DNA of 64,000 nucleotides, taken from Flavobacteriaceae bacterium (GTDB taxonomy: Bacteria > Bacteroidota > Bacteroidia > Flavobacteriales > Flavobacteriaceae). The DNA lies in NCBI GenBank assembly GCA_947453195.1, contig CANGFO010000010.1, forward strand, positions 50,100 to 114,099, in the 5' to 3' direction. The number at the start of each line of letters is the position of its first letter. Position 1 is the stretch's first letter. The notes beneath the pieces are model-generated. The model was not told the DNA's origin. It searched no databases and saw nothing but the letters and a program-made list of their open reading frames with translations. The translations under genes and the position numbers were made by a program. Shown here piece after piece: positions 40,750-50,238 of this stretch.

Positions 40750-43602
40750 ATGCCAAAAGACAACGCTATAAAATCCGTATTAATTATAGGTTCAGGTCCA
40801 ATCGTAATCGGGCAAGCATGCGAATTTGATTACGCTGGTTCTCAGTCAGCTCGTTCCATCCGTGAAGAAGGAATAGAAGTAATCTTAATCAATTCCAATC
40901 CAGCAACCATCATGACCGATCCATCCATGGCCGATCATGTGTATTTGTTGCCACTTACAACCAAATCGATTATCCAAATATTAAAAGAGCACCCGCAAAT
41001 TGATGCTGTTCTTCCAACTATGGGAGGTCAAACAGCCTTAAATCTTTGCTTAGAAGCCGATGAAAAAGGAATTTGGAAAGACTTTGGAGTAAAATTAATT
41101 GGAGTCGATGTAAACGCCATCAACATTACCGAAGACCGCGAACAATTTAAGCAATTGTTAGAGCGCATTGGAGTGCCGGCAGCACCTGCAAAAACAGCCA
41201 CTTCCTTCTTGCAAGGAAAAGAAATAGCACAAGAATTTGGTTTTCCATTAGTTATTCGTCCCTCGTTTACCCTTGGTGGAACCGGAGCCGCTTTCGTGCA
41301 TTCTAAAGAAGAATTTGACGAAAAACTAACCTACGGATTAGAAATGTCGCCAATTCACGAAGTATTAATTGATAAGGCTTTGTTAGGTTGGAAAGAATAT
41401 GAATTGGAACTTTTGCGCGATAAAAACGATAACGTAGTTATCATTTGTTCTATCGAAAATATGGATCCAATGGGAATCCACACCGGAGATTCTATTACGG
41501 TAGCGCCAGCAATGACCTTATCGGATACGACCTTCCAAAAAATGCGTGATTACGCGATTTTGATGATGCGTTCTATCGGAAACTTTGCTGGAGGTTGTAA
41601 CGTGCAATTCGCCGTTTCACCAGACGAAAAAGAAGATATTGTTGCCATCGAAATTAACCCTCGTGTGTCGCGTTCTTCTGCTTTAGCATCTAAAGCAACT
41701 GGTTATCCAATTGCTAAAATTGCATCCAAATTGGCTTTGGGGTATCATTTAGATGAACTGCAAAATCAAATAACCAAATCTACTTCGGCTTTATTTGAGC
41801 CAACTTTAGATTATGTGATCGTGAAAATCCCACGTTGGAACTTTGATAAATTTGAAGGAGCCGACCGAACTTTAGGCCTTCAAATGAAATCGGTAGGAGA
41901 GGTAATGGGAATTGGACGTTCGTTTCAAGAAGCATTACACAAAGCAACCCAATCGCTAGAAATAAAACGCAACGGACTAGGAGCAGACGGAAAAGGATAT
42001 AAAAACTACGAACAAATTATAGAGAAACTAACCTACGCAAGTTGGGATCGTGTTTTTGTGATTTATGATGCCATTCAAATGGGAATTCCGTTGAGTAGAA
42101 TTCATGAAATTACTAAAATCGACATGTGGTTCTTGAAACAATACGAAGAATTGTATTTGTTAGAAAGAGAAATCTCAACTTACAAATTAGATTCACTACC
42201 AAAAGAATTATTACTAGAAGCCAAACAAAAAGGGTATGGCGATCGCCAAATAGCGCACATGTTGGGTTGTTTAGAAAGTCAGGTTTATAAACTGCGCCAC
42301 GATCAAAACATAAACCGTGTTTATAAATTGGTTGATACCTGTGCGGCCGAATTTAAAGCGCAAACCCCTTATTATTACTCTACTTTCGAAGCCGACATTC
42401 AAACTCCTAACGGAGAACGATATGTGCACAATGAAAGTATCGTAACCGATAAAAAGAAAGTAGTTGTTTTAGGTTCGGGACCAAACCGAATTGGGCAAGG
42501 AATTGAGTTTGATTATTCTTGTGTACACGGAGTTTTGGCTGCCAAAGAGTGTGGCTATGAAACCATCATGATTAATTGCAACCCAGAAACGGTTTCTACC
42601 GATTTTGATACGGCCGATAAATTGTATTTCGAGCCAGTTTTTTGGGAACACATTTACGACATCATTCAGCATGAAAAACCAGAAGGGGTGATTGTTCAAT
42701 TAGGAGGTCAAACGGCTTTGAAATTGGCTGAAAAATTATCTAAATACGGAATCAAAATTCTAGGAACTTCATTCGATGCCCTAGATTTAGCCGAAGACAG
42801 AGGTCGTTTTTCTGAATTGTTAACCGAATTGGATATTCCATTCCCAAAATTCGGAATTGCAGAAAGTGCCGACGAAGCTTCAAAATTGGCAGATAGTTTA
42901 GACTTTCCATTATTAGTTCGTCCTTCGTATGTATTGGGTGGACAAGGAATGAAAATTGTAATCAACAAGCAAGAATTAGAAGAGCATGTAATTGATTTAT
43001 TAAAGAGCATTCCAGGAAATAAATTATTGCTCGATCATTATTTAGATGGTGCTATAGAAGCCGAAGCAGATGCAATTTGCGACGGTGAAAATGTGTACAT
43101 CATCGGAATTATGGAGCACATTGAACCGTGCGGAATCCACTCAGGTGATTCTAATGCGACTTTGCCACCGTTTAATTTGGGTGAATTTGTAATGCAACAA
43201 ATTAAAGACCACACCAAGAAAATTGCATTGGCCTTGCGAACCGTTGGTTTAATAAACATTCAGTTTGCTATAAAAAATGATATCGTTTATATTATTGAAG
43301 CCAATCCAAGAGCTTCAAGAACGGTTCCATTTATTGCAAAAGCTTATGGTGAACCGTATGTGAATTATGCTACCAAAGTAATGTTGGGTGAAAAGAAAGT
43401 AACCGATTTTACATTCAACCCGCAGTTAAATGGGTATGCTATTAAGCAACCGGTATTCTCTTTTAGTAAGTTCCAAAATGTGAATAAAGCCTTAGGACCC
43501 GAAATGAAATCTACCGGCGAAAGCATCTTGTTTATTGAGGATCTAAAAGACGACCAATTCTATGAATTGTACTCCCGACGCAAAATGTATTTGAGTAAAT
43601 AA
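40750..43602 (+). CDS. carB: Carbamoyl-phosphate synthase large subunit
   Basis: Makes carbamoyl phosphate for pyrimidines and arginine from bicarbonate, ATP and ammonia supplied by the small subunit. The 950-residue protein has two homologous synthetase halves, each opening with a nucleotide-binding motif (SVLIIGSGPIVIGQACEFDY and VVLGSGPNRIGQGIEFDYSC), and ATP-grasp domains (GGTGAAF, LGGQGMK). E. coli CarB has 1073 residues including a C-terminal allosteric domain. This protein ends right after the second half, at LYSRRKMYLSK, so that domain is missing. carA is not in the window. Confidence 0.96.
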   Translation: MPKDNAIKSVLIIGSGPIVIGQACEFDYAGSQSARSIREEGIEVILINSNPATIMTDPSMADHVYLLPLTTKSIIQILKEHPQIDAVLPTMGGQTALNLCLEADEKGIWKDFGVKLIGVDVNAINITEDREQFKQLLERIGVPAAPAKTATSFLQGKEIAQEFGFPLVIRPSFTLGGTGAAFVHSKEEFDEKLTYGLEMSPIHEVLIDKALLGWKEYELELLRDKNDNVVIICSIENMDPMGIHTGDSITVAPAMTLSDTTFQKMRDYAILMMRSIGNFAGGCNVQFAVSPDEKEDIVAIEINPRVSRSSALASKATGYPIAKIASKLALGYHLDELQNQITKSTSALFEPTLDYVIVKIPRWNFDKFEGADRTLGLQMKSVGEVMGIGRSFQEALHKATQSLEIKRNGLGADGKGYKNYEQIIEKLTYASWDRVFVIYDAIQMGIPLSRIHEITKIDMWFLKQYEELYLLEREISTYKLDSLPKELLLEAKQKGYGDRQIAHMLGCLESQVYKLRHDQNINRVYKLVDTCAAEFKAQTPYYYSTFEADIQTPNGERYVHNESIVTDKKKVVVLGSGPNRIGQGIEFDYSCVHGVLAAKECGYETIMINCNPETVSTDFDTADKLYFEPVFWEHIYDIIQHEKPEGVIVQLGGQTALKLAEKLSKYGIKILGTSFDALDLAEDRGRFSELLTELDIPFPKFGIAESADEASKLADSLDFPLLVRPSYVLGGQGMKIVINKQELEEHVIDLLKSIPGNKLLLDHYLDGAIEAEADAICDGENVYIIGIMEHIEPCGIHSGDSNATLPPFNLGEFVMQQIKDHTKKIALALRTVGLINIQFAIKNDIVYIIEANPRASRTVPFIAKAYGEPYVNYATKVMLGEKKVTDFTFNPQLNGYAIKQPVFSFSKFQNVNKALGPEMKSTGESILFIEDLKDDQFYELYSRRKMYLSK

Positions 43603-43606
43603 CAAC

Positions 43607-43636
43607 AAAATCCCAAGTGAGAGCTTGGGATTTTTT
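43607..43636 (+). terminator. Intrinsic terminator after carB
   Basis: AAAATCCCAAG and CTTGGGATTTT form an 11-bp stem around TGAGAG and are followed by a T-run. Confidence 0.92.
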
Positions 43637-43673
43637 ATTTATTTATTTATTTATTGTTACAATTTAGTGGATT

Positions 43674-43765
43674 GCCATTGCTGCTATCCGCTGTGCTTTT
43701 TTGCAAGTGTTTTTTGCTATATTTGTTGGAGTTGTGCAACAAGCACCGCTGGTAGCAGCAGCCAT
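43674..43765. repeat. Palindromic element A1 at the left edge of cassette island A
   Basis: The left arm (TTGCTGCTATCCGCTGTGC) and right arm (GCACCGCTGGTAGCAGCAG) are inverted copies with a few mismatches, about 66 bp apart at their cores. The right end, GGTAGCAGCAGCCA, pairs with TGGTTGCTGCTAAC at the left end of A2, bracketing the lipoprotein gene between them. A1 is shorter than the A2/B2/B3/B4 linkers and its left arm also resembles the REP element at 40.6 kb. Confidence 0.6.
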
Positions 43766-43772
43766 AATTTCC

Positions 43773-44387
43773 TTAGCTAACGGTTATTTGTAGCACTTTT
43801 ATTAATTTCCATTTGTGTTTTGTTTTTTTGTATATGACGGTTTTCCATTCTCCGCAAAGTGAACCACAATTAATTCCAAAAGTTATAATTACTGTTTTAT
43901 TGTCTAATGAAAATAAAGGTTTACTTATTGAATAAAAACCTTTATTGCCATATTTTTTCCAGAATTTATCCCAAAATTCTGACGCTCCTTTTTGTTTTTC
44001 GCTAAATTTCACCAATGTATCTTTCGGAATGACAATTTTATTCTTTAGTAAATCATTTTTTAAATTAAAATCCATTCTGATTTTTCTTTGTTGAAGAATG
44101 AATTTGACATCTTTTTCTGAAAAAATAGAATCCATTTTACTAATTCCAAAATAATCTGTGGAGTCTTGATCCATAAAAAACATAGTTTCTCCTGTAACAT
44201 AATTTGTATTTTCTTCACTGTGTTTAATTATTGAATCTAAGACAAAATTAATCACCTCGTAAATTTTTTCTTCTTTAACGAGTTCAATTTGTTTATCTTC
44301 TTTAAATCCATTTTTTTGCTTAATAGATTCATTTTTACAAGAAAAAAATGAAATTATTATTAGTGAAATAAGAATGTGTTTTTTCAT
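43773..44387 (-). CDS. Hypothetical lipoprotein (cassette gene)
   Basis: A 204-residue protein with a lipobox (ISFFSC, Cys17) and a charged mature part. A conserved-looking C-terminus (SLDNKTVIITFGINCGSLCGEWKTVIYKKTKHKWKLIK) is typical of small Bacteroidetes exported proteins of unknown function. The gene sits between elements A1 and A2, whose facing ends are inverted copies (GGTAGCAGCAGCCA and TGGTTGCTGCTAAC). The ATG is about 20 bp inside the A2 end and the stop about 8 bp inside the A1 end. No consensus promoter is visible between the linker and the ATG, so transcription may start in or beyond the linker. Confidence 0.7.
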   Translation of the reverse strand: MKKHILISLIIISFFSCKNESIKQKNGFKEDKQIELVKEEKIYEVINFVLDSIIKHSEENTNYVTGETMFFMDQDSTDYFGISKMDSIFSEKDVKFILQQRKIRMDFNLKNDLLKNKIVIPKDTLVKFSEKQKGASEFWDKFWKKYGNKGFYSISKPLFSLDNKTVIITFGINCGSLCGEWKTVIYKKTKHKWKLIKVLQITVS

Positions 44388-44406
44388 TTAAGCTTTGTTG
44401 TAAAAT

Positions 44407-44547
44407 GGTTGCTGCTAACGTTCCGCGGCTCACGCGCAGTTGCGACTTATGGAAAGTTTACTTTCCATTACCGCGAACGAAGTTATGAAAAAAATAGTTT
44501 CAATCTAAGATAAACCAGCAATTGCTCGTAGCCGCTGTTATGGGCAG
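44407..44547. repeat. Cassette linker A2 (attC-like imperfect palindrome)
   Basis: The core from AAC to GTT spans 44417-44539, 123 bp. The left arm, TAACGTTCCGCGGCTCACGC, pairs with the right arm ending GTAGCCGCTGTTA. An inner hairpin ATGGAAAG...CTTTCCAT and the following ACCGCGAACGAAGTTATGAA are shared with linker B3. The left outer end pairs with A1's right end, and the right outer end (GTTATGGGCAGATT) pairs with A3's left end (AATTTGCCCATAAC). Confidence 0.75.
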
Positions 44548-44551
44548 ATTA

Positions 44552-45121
44552 TTATTCTCCGCAATGCAAATATTCTTTTAAAGCTTTATTCCAAGATGCT
44601 TCACTATCAAATTTCTCAACAAGTCCATTATCACTTTTTTCTAAAAATGCTTGTATGCCATGTTGAATCATATATTTTGGGTAATACTTTGGAGCTCCAA
44701 CTTTTTGTATTGCTTGGCAAATTTCATTTAAACTATTAGAACCTTCTTTAAGTTCTTTTTTTAAAGATTCCATTAAAGAATTTTTTTCAGCTTCACTCAT
44801 ACTTTCAAATATATTTAGTTGTAACACTAAAAATCCTTGTTGCGCAGTTTTGTCCTTTACTCTGTATGTATCATATTTTCCATAAACTCCTGCAATGGCA
44901 AAAAGTTTTGCGGCTTTTTCGTATTCCTTTAGTTCAATACATTTCTTCATTCCGTTTAAAATATCCGCAGGATTATTCTCATTCCTAACTGCAGACAAAG
45001 CAACACAAGCTAAAGGATTTGGTGATTCAAGATTTCCATCGGCTTCAATTGTTTTAATTTCTTGAGCGTTAATTTGGTTAATTCCAAATATCAAAAGTGT
45101 AAAAATAAAGAGTTGTTTCAT
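44552..45121 (-). CDS. Hypothetical secreted protein (cassette gene)
   Basis: A 189-residue protein with a type I signal peptide ending QINAQ. The mature part is mostly alpha-helical (AVRNENNPADILNGMKKCIELKEYEKAAKLFAIAGVYGKYD), with a TPR-like ring to it, and ends KEYLHCGE. Family not recognised. The gene is bracketed by GTTATGGGCAGATT (right end of A2) and AATTTGCCCATAAC (left end of A3). The stop is 12 bp from the linker core. Confidence 0.65.
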   Translation of the reverse strand: MKQLFIFTLLIFGINQINAQEIKTIEADGNLESPNPLACVALSAVRNENNPADILNGMKKCIELKEYEKAAKLFAIAGVYGKYDTYRVKDKTAQQGFLVLQLNIFESMSEAEKNSLMESLKKELKEGSNSLNEICQAIQKVGAPKYYPKYMIQHGIQAFLEKSDNGLVEKFDSEASWNKALKEYLHCGE

Positions 45122-45141
45122 ATTTATGTAGTATTTCTGTT

Positions 45142-45190
45142 AATTTGCCCATAACTTGCATATATACGCAACTAACTGTATAGCGTTTGT
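45142..45190. repeat. Half linker A3 at the right edge of island A
   Basis: AATTTGCCCATAAC at 45142-45155 is the exact partner of A2's right end. The sequence that follows (TTGCATATATACGCAACTAACTGTATAGCG) looks like a left arm, but no matching right arm or GTTA end is found before recG. The rest of the 262-bp gap (45122-45383) has no gene that I can see. Confidence 0.5.
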
Positions 45191-45383
45191 AATTCAAATA
45201 TATAACTATTTCTGTATTACAATTCATCACAGGGCTATTTTTTTGTTGTTGCTTTGGTATCACATTGGTTAAAATAAAGTTGTAGTTATAAAAGGAAAGC
45301 ACCCACATAAAGTAACTCGTATTTTATGAAATTACTGTAATAAAACTTATCTTCGCTTTTAGATAATTTCTTAGTTATTACCA

Positions 45384-47492
45384 ATGTCTAATCAGCTGCT
45401 TCTAACTCCTATAGAATACTTAAAAGGAATTGGGCCTTCGCGCGGAGAATTGCTGCGCAAGGAACTCAATATCCATAAGTATGGCGATTTGATGAATTTG
45501 TTTCCCAATCGCTATATAGATCGCACGCGGTATTATAAAATAAATGAACTTCAAAATACCACTGCCGAAGTTCAAGTAGTTGGTAAAATCATTCATGTTA
45601 AAACAGTAGAGTTTGGTAAAAACCAAAAACGATTGGTAGCCACCTATACCGATGATACCGGCCAAATGGAACTCACTTGGTTTCAAGGCATCAAATGGAT
45701 TCGTGAAAGTTTAAAACTGAATGAAGTATATGTGATTTTTGGGAAAACCTCCAATTATGGCGGCCAATTTTCTATGGCGCATCCCGAAATGGAATTACTG
45801 GAAGAACACAAAGCCAGTTTGCGAAGTGCCATGCAACCGGTGTATCCAAGCACCGAGAAATTAACCCAGCGCGGCATTACCAATAAGGTAATCAACAAGG
45901 CCATGCAGCAATTGTTTCTGGAAGTGAAAGGGCAGTTTATTGAAACCTTGCCCAATTATCTGTTGGAGCAGTTGCAACTCATTTCAAAAAATGAGGCCAT
46001 GTTTAACATTCATTTCCCTAAAAGTCAAGACCTTTTAGCGAAAGCCCAATTCCGATTGAAATTTGAAGAATTGTTTTTCATTCAGTTGCAATTAATTACC
46101 AAAAATCTCATCCGCAAACATAAAATTAAAGGGCATTTATTTGATAAAGTAGGTGCTAATTTCACCGATTTTTATTCCAATCATTTGCCATTTGAATTGA
46201 CCAATGCCCAAAAACGCGTAATCAAAGAAATACGAAACGATATGGGTAGCAATGCCCAAATGAATCGGTTACTGCAAGGGGATGTGGGATCAGGCAAAAC
46301 AATTGTGGCCTTGATGTGCATGCTTTTGGCAAAAGACAATGGGTTTCAAAGTTGCTTAATGGCACCAACCGAAATCTTAGCCAACCAACATTTTATCGGC
46401 TTGACCGAACTGGCCAAAGATTTAAACATAAGTATAAAACTCCTTACCGGATCAACTCCGGTTTCCGAACGAAGAATCATTCACGAAGCCCTAGAAAACG
46501 GAACTTTAGATATTCTTATCGGAACGCACGCATTGCTGGAAGATAAAGTAAAATTTCATAATTTGGGATTGGCCGTTATTGATGAGCAACACCGATTTGG
46601 TGTAGAACAACGCTCTAAATTATGGCATAAAAACGATATTCCCCCGCATGTTTTAGTAATGACTGCTACTCCAATTCCGAGAACCTTAGCCATGAGTTTA
46701 TATGGCGATTTGGATATTTCGGTGATTGATGAATTGCCACCGGGAAGAAAAGCCATTCAAACGGTACATCGCTATGATTCGAACCGATTAAAGGTTTGGA
46801 AATTCCTTAAAGATGAAATCGCCAAAGGCCGTCAAGTGTATATTGTTTATCCATTAATAAACGAAAGTGCCACCCAAGATTATAAAGATTTAATGGACGG
46901 TTACGAGAGTATTTCAAGAGATTTTCCGTTACCGCAATACAGCATTTCCATTGTGCACGGTCAAATGAAACCCGCCGAAAAAGAAGCGGAAATGCAACGT
47001 TTTGTTTCCGGAAAAACTAATATAATGGTAGCAACCACCGTGATTGAGGTAGGGGTGAATGTACCCAATGCGAGTGTGATGGTGATTGAAAGCACCGAAC
47101 GATTTGGGTTATCGCAATTGCATCAATTGCGCGGAAGGGTAGGTCGTGGCGCCGAACAAAGTTATTGCATTTTAATGACGGGATTCAAATTGGGTAACGA
47201 CAGCAAAACCCGAATTGAAACAATGTGTAAAACCAACGACGGATTTGAAATTGCTGAAGTCGATTTAAAACTTCGCGGCCCAGGTGATATTATGGGCAAA
47301 CAACAAAGCGGAGTTTTGAATTTGCAAATTGCCGATTTGGTAAAAGACCGCGACATATTAATGTTGGCCAGAGAACATGCTTTAAAACTATTGAAAGACG
47401 ATGCAACTATGGCCAAACCCGAGCACCAAAAAATGAAAGCCATTTTCATGGAAATGAGCGCCAAGAAAAACATTTGGAATTACATTAGCTAA
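45384..47492 (+). CDS. recG: ATP-dependent DNA helicase RecG
   Basis: A 702-residue superfamily 2 helicase that regresses stalled forks and branch-migrates Holliday junctions. An N-terminal wedge/OB domain (residues about 60-160, with VVGKIIHVKTVEFGKNQKRLV) precedes the motor. Motor motifs are LLQGDVGSGKTIVALM (Walker A), AVIDEQHRFGVEQR (DEQH box), MTATPIPRTLAMSLYG and QLRGRVGRGAEQSYC. Standard length and order. The M1 peptidase gene follows 26 bp downstream. Confidence 0.96.
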   Translation: MSNQLLLTPIEYLKGIGPSRGELLRKELNIHKYGDLMNLFPNRYIDRTRYYKINELQNTTAEVQVVGKIIHVKTVEFGKNQKRLVATYTDDTGQMELTWFQGIKWIRESLKLNEVYVIFGKTSNYGGQFSMAHPEMELLEEHKASLRSAMQPVYPSTEKLTQRGITNKVINKAMQQLFLEVKGQFIETLPNYLLEQLQLISKNEAMFNIHFPKSQDLLAKAQFRLKFEELFFIQLQLITKNLIRKHKIKGHLFDKVGANFTDFYSNHLPFELTNAQKRVIKEIRNDMGSNAQMNRLLQGDVGSGKTIVALMCMLLAKDNGFQSCLMAPTEILANQHFIGLTELAKDLNISIKLLTGSTPVSERRIIHEALENGTLDILIGTHALLEDKVKFHNLGLAVIDEQHRFGVEQRSKLWHKNDIPPHVLVMTATPIPRTLAMSLYGDLDISVIDELPPGRKAIQTVHRYDSNRLKVWKFLKDEIAKGRQVYIVYPLINESATQDYKDLMDGYESISRDFPLPQYSISIVHGQMKPAEKEAEMQRFVSGKTNIMVATTVIEVGVNVPNASVMVIESTERFGLSQLHQLRGRVGRGAEQSYCILMTGFKLGNDSKTRIETMCKTNDGFEIAEVDLKLRGPGDIMGKQQSGVLNLQIADLVKDRDILMLAREHALKLLKDDATMAKPEHQKMKAIFMEMSAKKNIWNYIS

Positions 47493-47518
47493 TTGCTATT
47501 CCTCAATTTAAGTACTAA

Positions 47519-49609
47519 ATGAAAAAACTGATCTTCTTTTTACTTCCTTTTTTTTCGCTTGCGCAACAAATTAGCAAAGTTGATTTTATCAAATGTGATG
47601 CTTTAGTAGCTCCGCATTTTGAGAATAAAACCATAGACGGAACTGTGTTGTATCAATTCAAAGTGCTTTCAGAAATCGATTCCATTCGAATAGATGCCAA
47701 AAACATGTATTTTTCGAATGTGGCTATCAATGGAAATACAGTTAATTACAAAAACAACAAGAACGAATTGGTTTTATTTGAAGGCTATAAAAAAGGCAAC
47801 AATGAAGTTTCCTTTTCATATAAAGCTATGCCTAAGCAAACGCTGTATTTTGTAGGAATTGGTGAAGGCCAACAAATCTGGACGCAAGGGCAGGGCAAGT
47901 ATACGAGCCATTGGTTGCCGAGTTTTGATGATGTGAATGAGAAAGTTGTTTTTAATCTTTCGGTAAATTACGATGCTAATTTTGCAGTGGTCTCCAATGG
48001 AGTTTATAAAGGAAGGGATTCCAAACGAAATGGAATTCCAAATTTCAACAATTCCACCTGGAATTTTGAAATGAAAAAACCAATGGCTTCTTATTTGGTG
48101 ATGTTGGCCATAGGGAAATTCGAACACCAAACGGAAACTTCCAAATCGGGAATTGCTATCGAAAACTATTATAAACCAGTTGACGCCGATAAATACCAAT
48201 ATACCTACAAAGCGTCTAAAACCATTTTTGATTACCTCGAAAAAGAAATCGGGGTGAAGTACCCATGGAAAATTTACCGCCAAATTCCAGTTGAAGATTT
48301 TCTTTATGCCGGAATGGAGAACACAACAGCAACCTTATTTGCTCAAGATTTTGTGGTGGATGAATCGGGTTATAACGATCGAAATTATATTAATGTGAGT
48401 GCCCACGAATTGGCGCACCAATGGTTTGGCGACATGGTAACTGCAAAATCTGGAAAGCACCATTGGTTACAAGAAGGGTTTGCAACTTATTATGCGTTAT
48501 TGGCCGAACGCGAAATTTTTGGCGAAGATTACTTTTATAATGCGCTTTACCGAAATGCGTTACAACTCCGAAAATCGGCAAAGACGGATACGATTCCTAT
48601 TCTAAATGAGAAGGCGAGTTCCTATTCATTTTATCAAAAAGGAGCTTGGGCCTTGCATGTCATTCGGGAAGCAATTGGGAAAGAAGCGTTTCAAAAAGCG
48701 GTAAAGAAATATTTAAAAAAGTACCAATTTCAAAATGTGGAAACTGCCGATTTCTTGAATGAAATTGCTGCGGTATCTGACTTTGATATTGTAAAATTTC
48801 AAAAAGAATGGCTTGAGGAGTATCGTTTTCAAACCGATCAAGCCAACGCGTTGTTAAAGAAAAATGAAAGCATCCGAATGCTATTTGAAATTCAAGCACA
48901 AAAAAGCAAATCCTTTAAAGACAAAGAGCCCTTTTTCTCAGAGGTGATGAAATCAAATGCCTTTTATGGATTGAAAAAAGAAATTATAAATCAAATTGAA
49001 GCCGTTCCTTTTAATGAAAAAGAAGCTTTGTTGCGATTAGCAATGCAAACAAATGAGGTGGAAGTGCGGCAATCGGTAGCGGAAACAGTTGATGTAATTC
49101 CGGGTTCCTTTTTAACCGAATACGAATCGTTATTGCTAGATAATTCTTATGATACTAAAGAAGTAGCCTTTGTAAATTTGTATAAAAACTATCCCGAAAA
49201 AAGAGCCAATTATTTGGAACTGGCTAAAAATTGGGTGGGTAAAAACGATAAAGGATTGCGAATTTTATTTCTTTCGTATTACTTAGATTTCAATTATTCC
49301 AATGCCAATTCAGCGCAATATTCACAATATTTTTATGAGTTACTGGAGTACACTTCGCCTAAGTTTGAAAGTAACGTTCGGCAAAATGCTTTTGAAAGTA
49401 CGTTGTTTTTGGAACCCAAAAATAATAAAGTGCTGAAAAACTTAGTCAATGCGATGATTCATCCCAAATGGCAATTGGTAAAGTATGCACGCGATACCAT
49501 TCGTACTTTATTGAAAAAAGAAGGATATCGAGAATTATTTAGTTCCTATTTGAATGATTTGCCCGAACTAGAAAAAATTCAGTTGCAGCGTTTGTTGGAG
49601 GAAAAGTAA
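47519..49609 (+). CDS. M1 family metallo-aminopeptidase
   Basis: A 696-residue exported peptidase with a signal peptide (KLIFFLLPFFSLAQQ). The N-terminal M1 beta-domain precedes the GAMEN-type exopeptidase motif (AGMENT, residues 264-269). The zinc site is HELAHQWFGDM (His296, Glu297, His300), with the third ligand Glu319 in WLQEGFATYYA. The C-terminal part is helical. It removes N-terminal residues from peptides, here in the periplasm or outside. It is followed after 2 bp by a convergent gene. Confidence 0.93.
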   Translation: MKKLIFFLLPFFSLAQQISKVDFIKCDALVAPHFENKTIDGTVLYQFKVLSEIDSIRIDAKNMYFSNVAINGNTVNYKNNKNELVLFEGYKKGNNEVSFSYKAMPKQTLYFVGIGEGQQIWTQGQGKYTSHWLPSFDDVNEKVVFNLSVNYDANFAVVSNGVYKGRDSKRNGIPNFNNSTWNFEMKKPMASYLVMLAIGKFEHQTETSKSGIAIENYYKPVDADKYQYTYKASKTIFDYLEKEIGVKYPWKIYRQIPVEDFLYAGMENTTATLFAQDFVVDESGYNDRNYINVSAHELAHQWFGDMVTAKSGKHHWLQEGFATYYALLAEREIFGEDYFYNALYRNALQLRKSAKTDTIPILNEKASSYSFYQKGAWALHVIREAIGKEAFQKAVKKYLKKYQFQNVETADFLNEIAAVSDFDIVKFQKEWLEEYRFQTDQANALLKKNESIRMLFEIQAQKSKSFKDKEPFFSEVMKSNAFYGLKKEIINQIEAVPFNEKEALLRLAMQTNEVEVRQSVAETVDVIPGSFLTEYESLLLDNSYDTKEVAFVNLYKNYPEKRANYLELAKNWVGKNDKGLRILFLSYYLDFNYSNANSAQYSQYFYELLEYTSPKFESNVRQNAFESTLFLEPKNNKVLKNLVNAMIHPKWQLVKYARDTIRTLLKKEGYRELFSSYLNDLPELEKIQLQRLLEEK

Positions 49610-49611
49610 TT

Positions 49612-50133
49612 TTACAAAAACTCTTTTACTTCCGATTTCAAATATCCCAAAGCCAAATTATTTACCGATTCTCCTTCTAGAGAATTAGTAATTATAGCTT
49701 CTCTCAATTCTTTGGAGTTGGTATTAGCAGCGTCTAAGGTTGCTTTTCTAATGTTTTGAATAGTGGTGTTTTTTGCAGAAATAAGCATCGTCCAACATTC
49801 ATCCGAAACATAAATTTGTTGGGTTAAATTGTGATCAAATTCTTGTTCGATATTTTGAATAAGTAAATTTTGATATGCTAATTTGTCCTCTGAAAGTGGC
49901 GCAATTCGCAATACTAATTTTGTTGAATTGATACGTTCTAATAAAAGTGACAATCTTTCATACGCCTGAAGTTTTATTGGTAACGCTTGTTTTTGGTTTT
50001 CTCTTTGAAGAGCAAAACGTCTTTTATTGTCTTCGTTTTGCGTATGCATTTGAAAAAAATAATAAGCTACAGCTCCAGTTATTAAAGCAGGAAGTGTATA
50101 AAAAGCCAATTCAATAATTTTATCAGTATTCAT
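49612..50133 (-). CDS. Hypothetical membrane-anchored protein
   Basis: From the ATG at 50133 the protein is 173 residues. A single N-terminal membrane helix (IIELAFYTLPALITGAVAYYFF) is followed by a long helical cytoplasmic domain (NKRRFALQRENQKQALPIKLQAYERLSLLLERI). The frame continues upstream to 50277 with 48 more residues, but these would overlap the start of uvrD and look unlike protein, so the shorter form is chosen. It is divergent from uvrD. Function unknown. Confidence 0.7.
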   Translation of the reverse strand: MNTDKIIELAFYTLPALITGAVAYYFFQMHTQNEDNKRRFALQRENQKQALPIKLQAYERLSLLLERINSTKLVLRIAPLSEDKLAYQNLLIQNIEQEFDHNLTQQIYVSDECWTMLISAKNTTIQNIRKATLDAANTNSKELREAIITNSLEGESVNNLALGYLKSEVKEFL

Positions 50134-50238
50134 TTTTAATTTGTATATTAATTGTTGACAAATATAAAGAATTAACCTTAAAAATATATTGTAATTAAGG
50201 AGTAGTAAGCTTAAATTTGAAGATTCAAAAAAGTTAGA

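Noticed and set aside
44407..44547. Linkers as simple transcription terminators
   Set aside because: They lack T-runs after the arms, the arms are separated by about 80 bp of other sequence, and terminators would not explain inverted ends around each gene.
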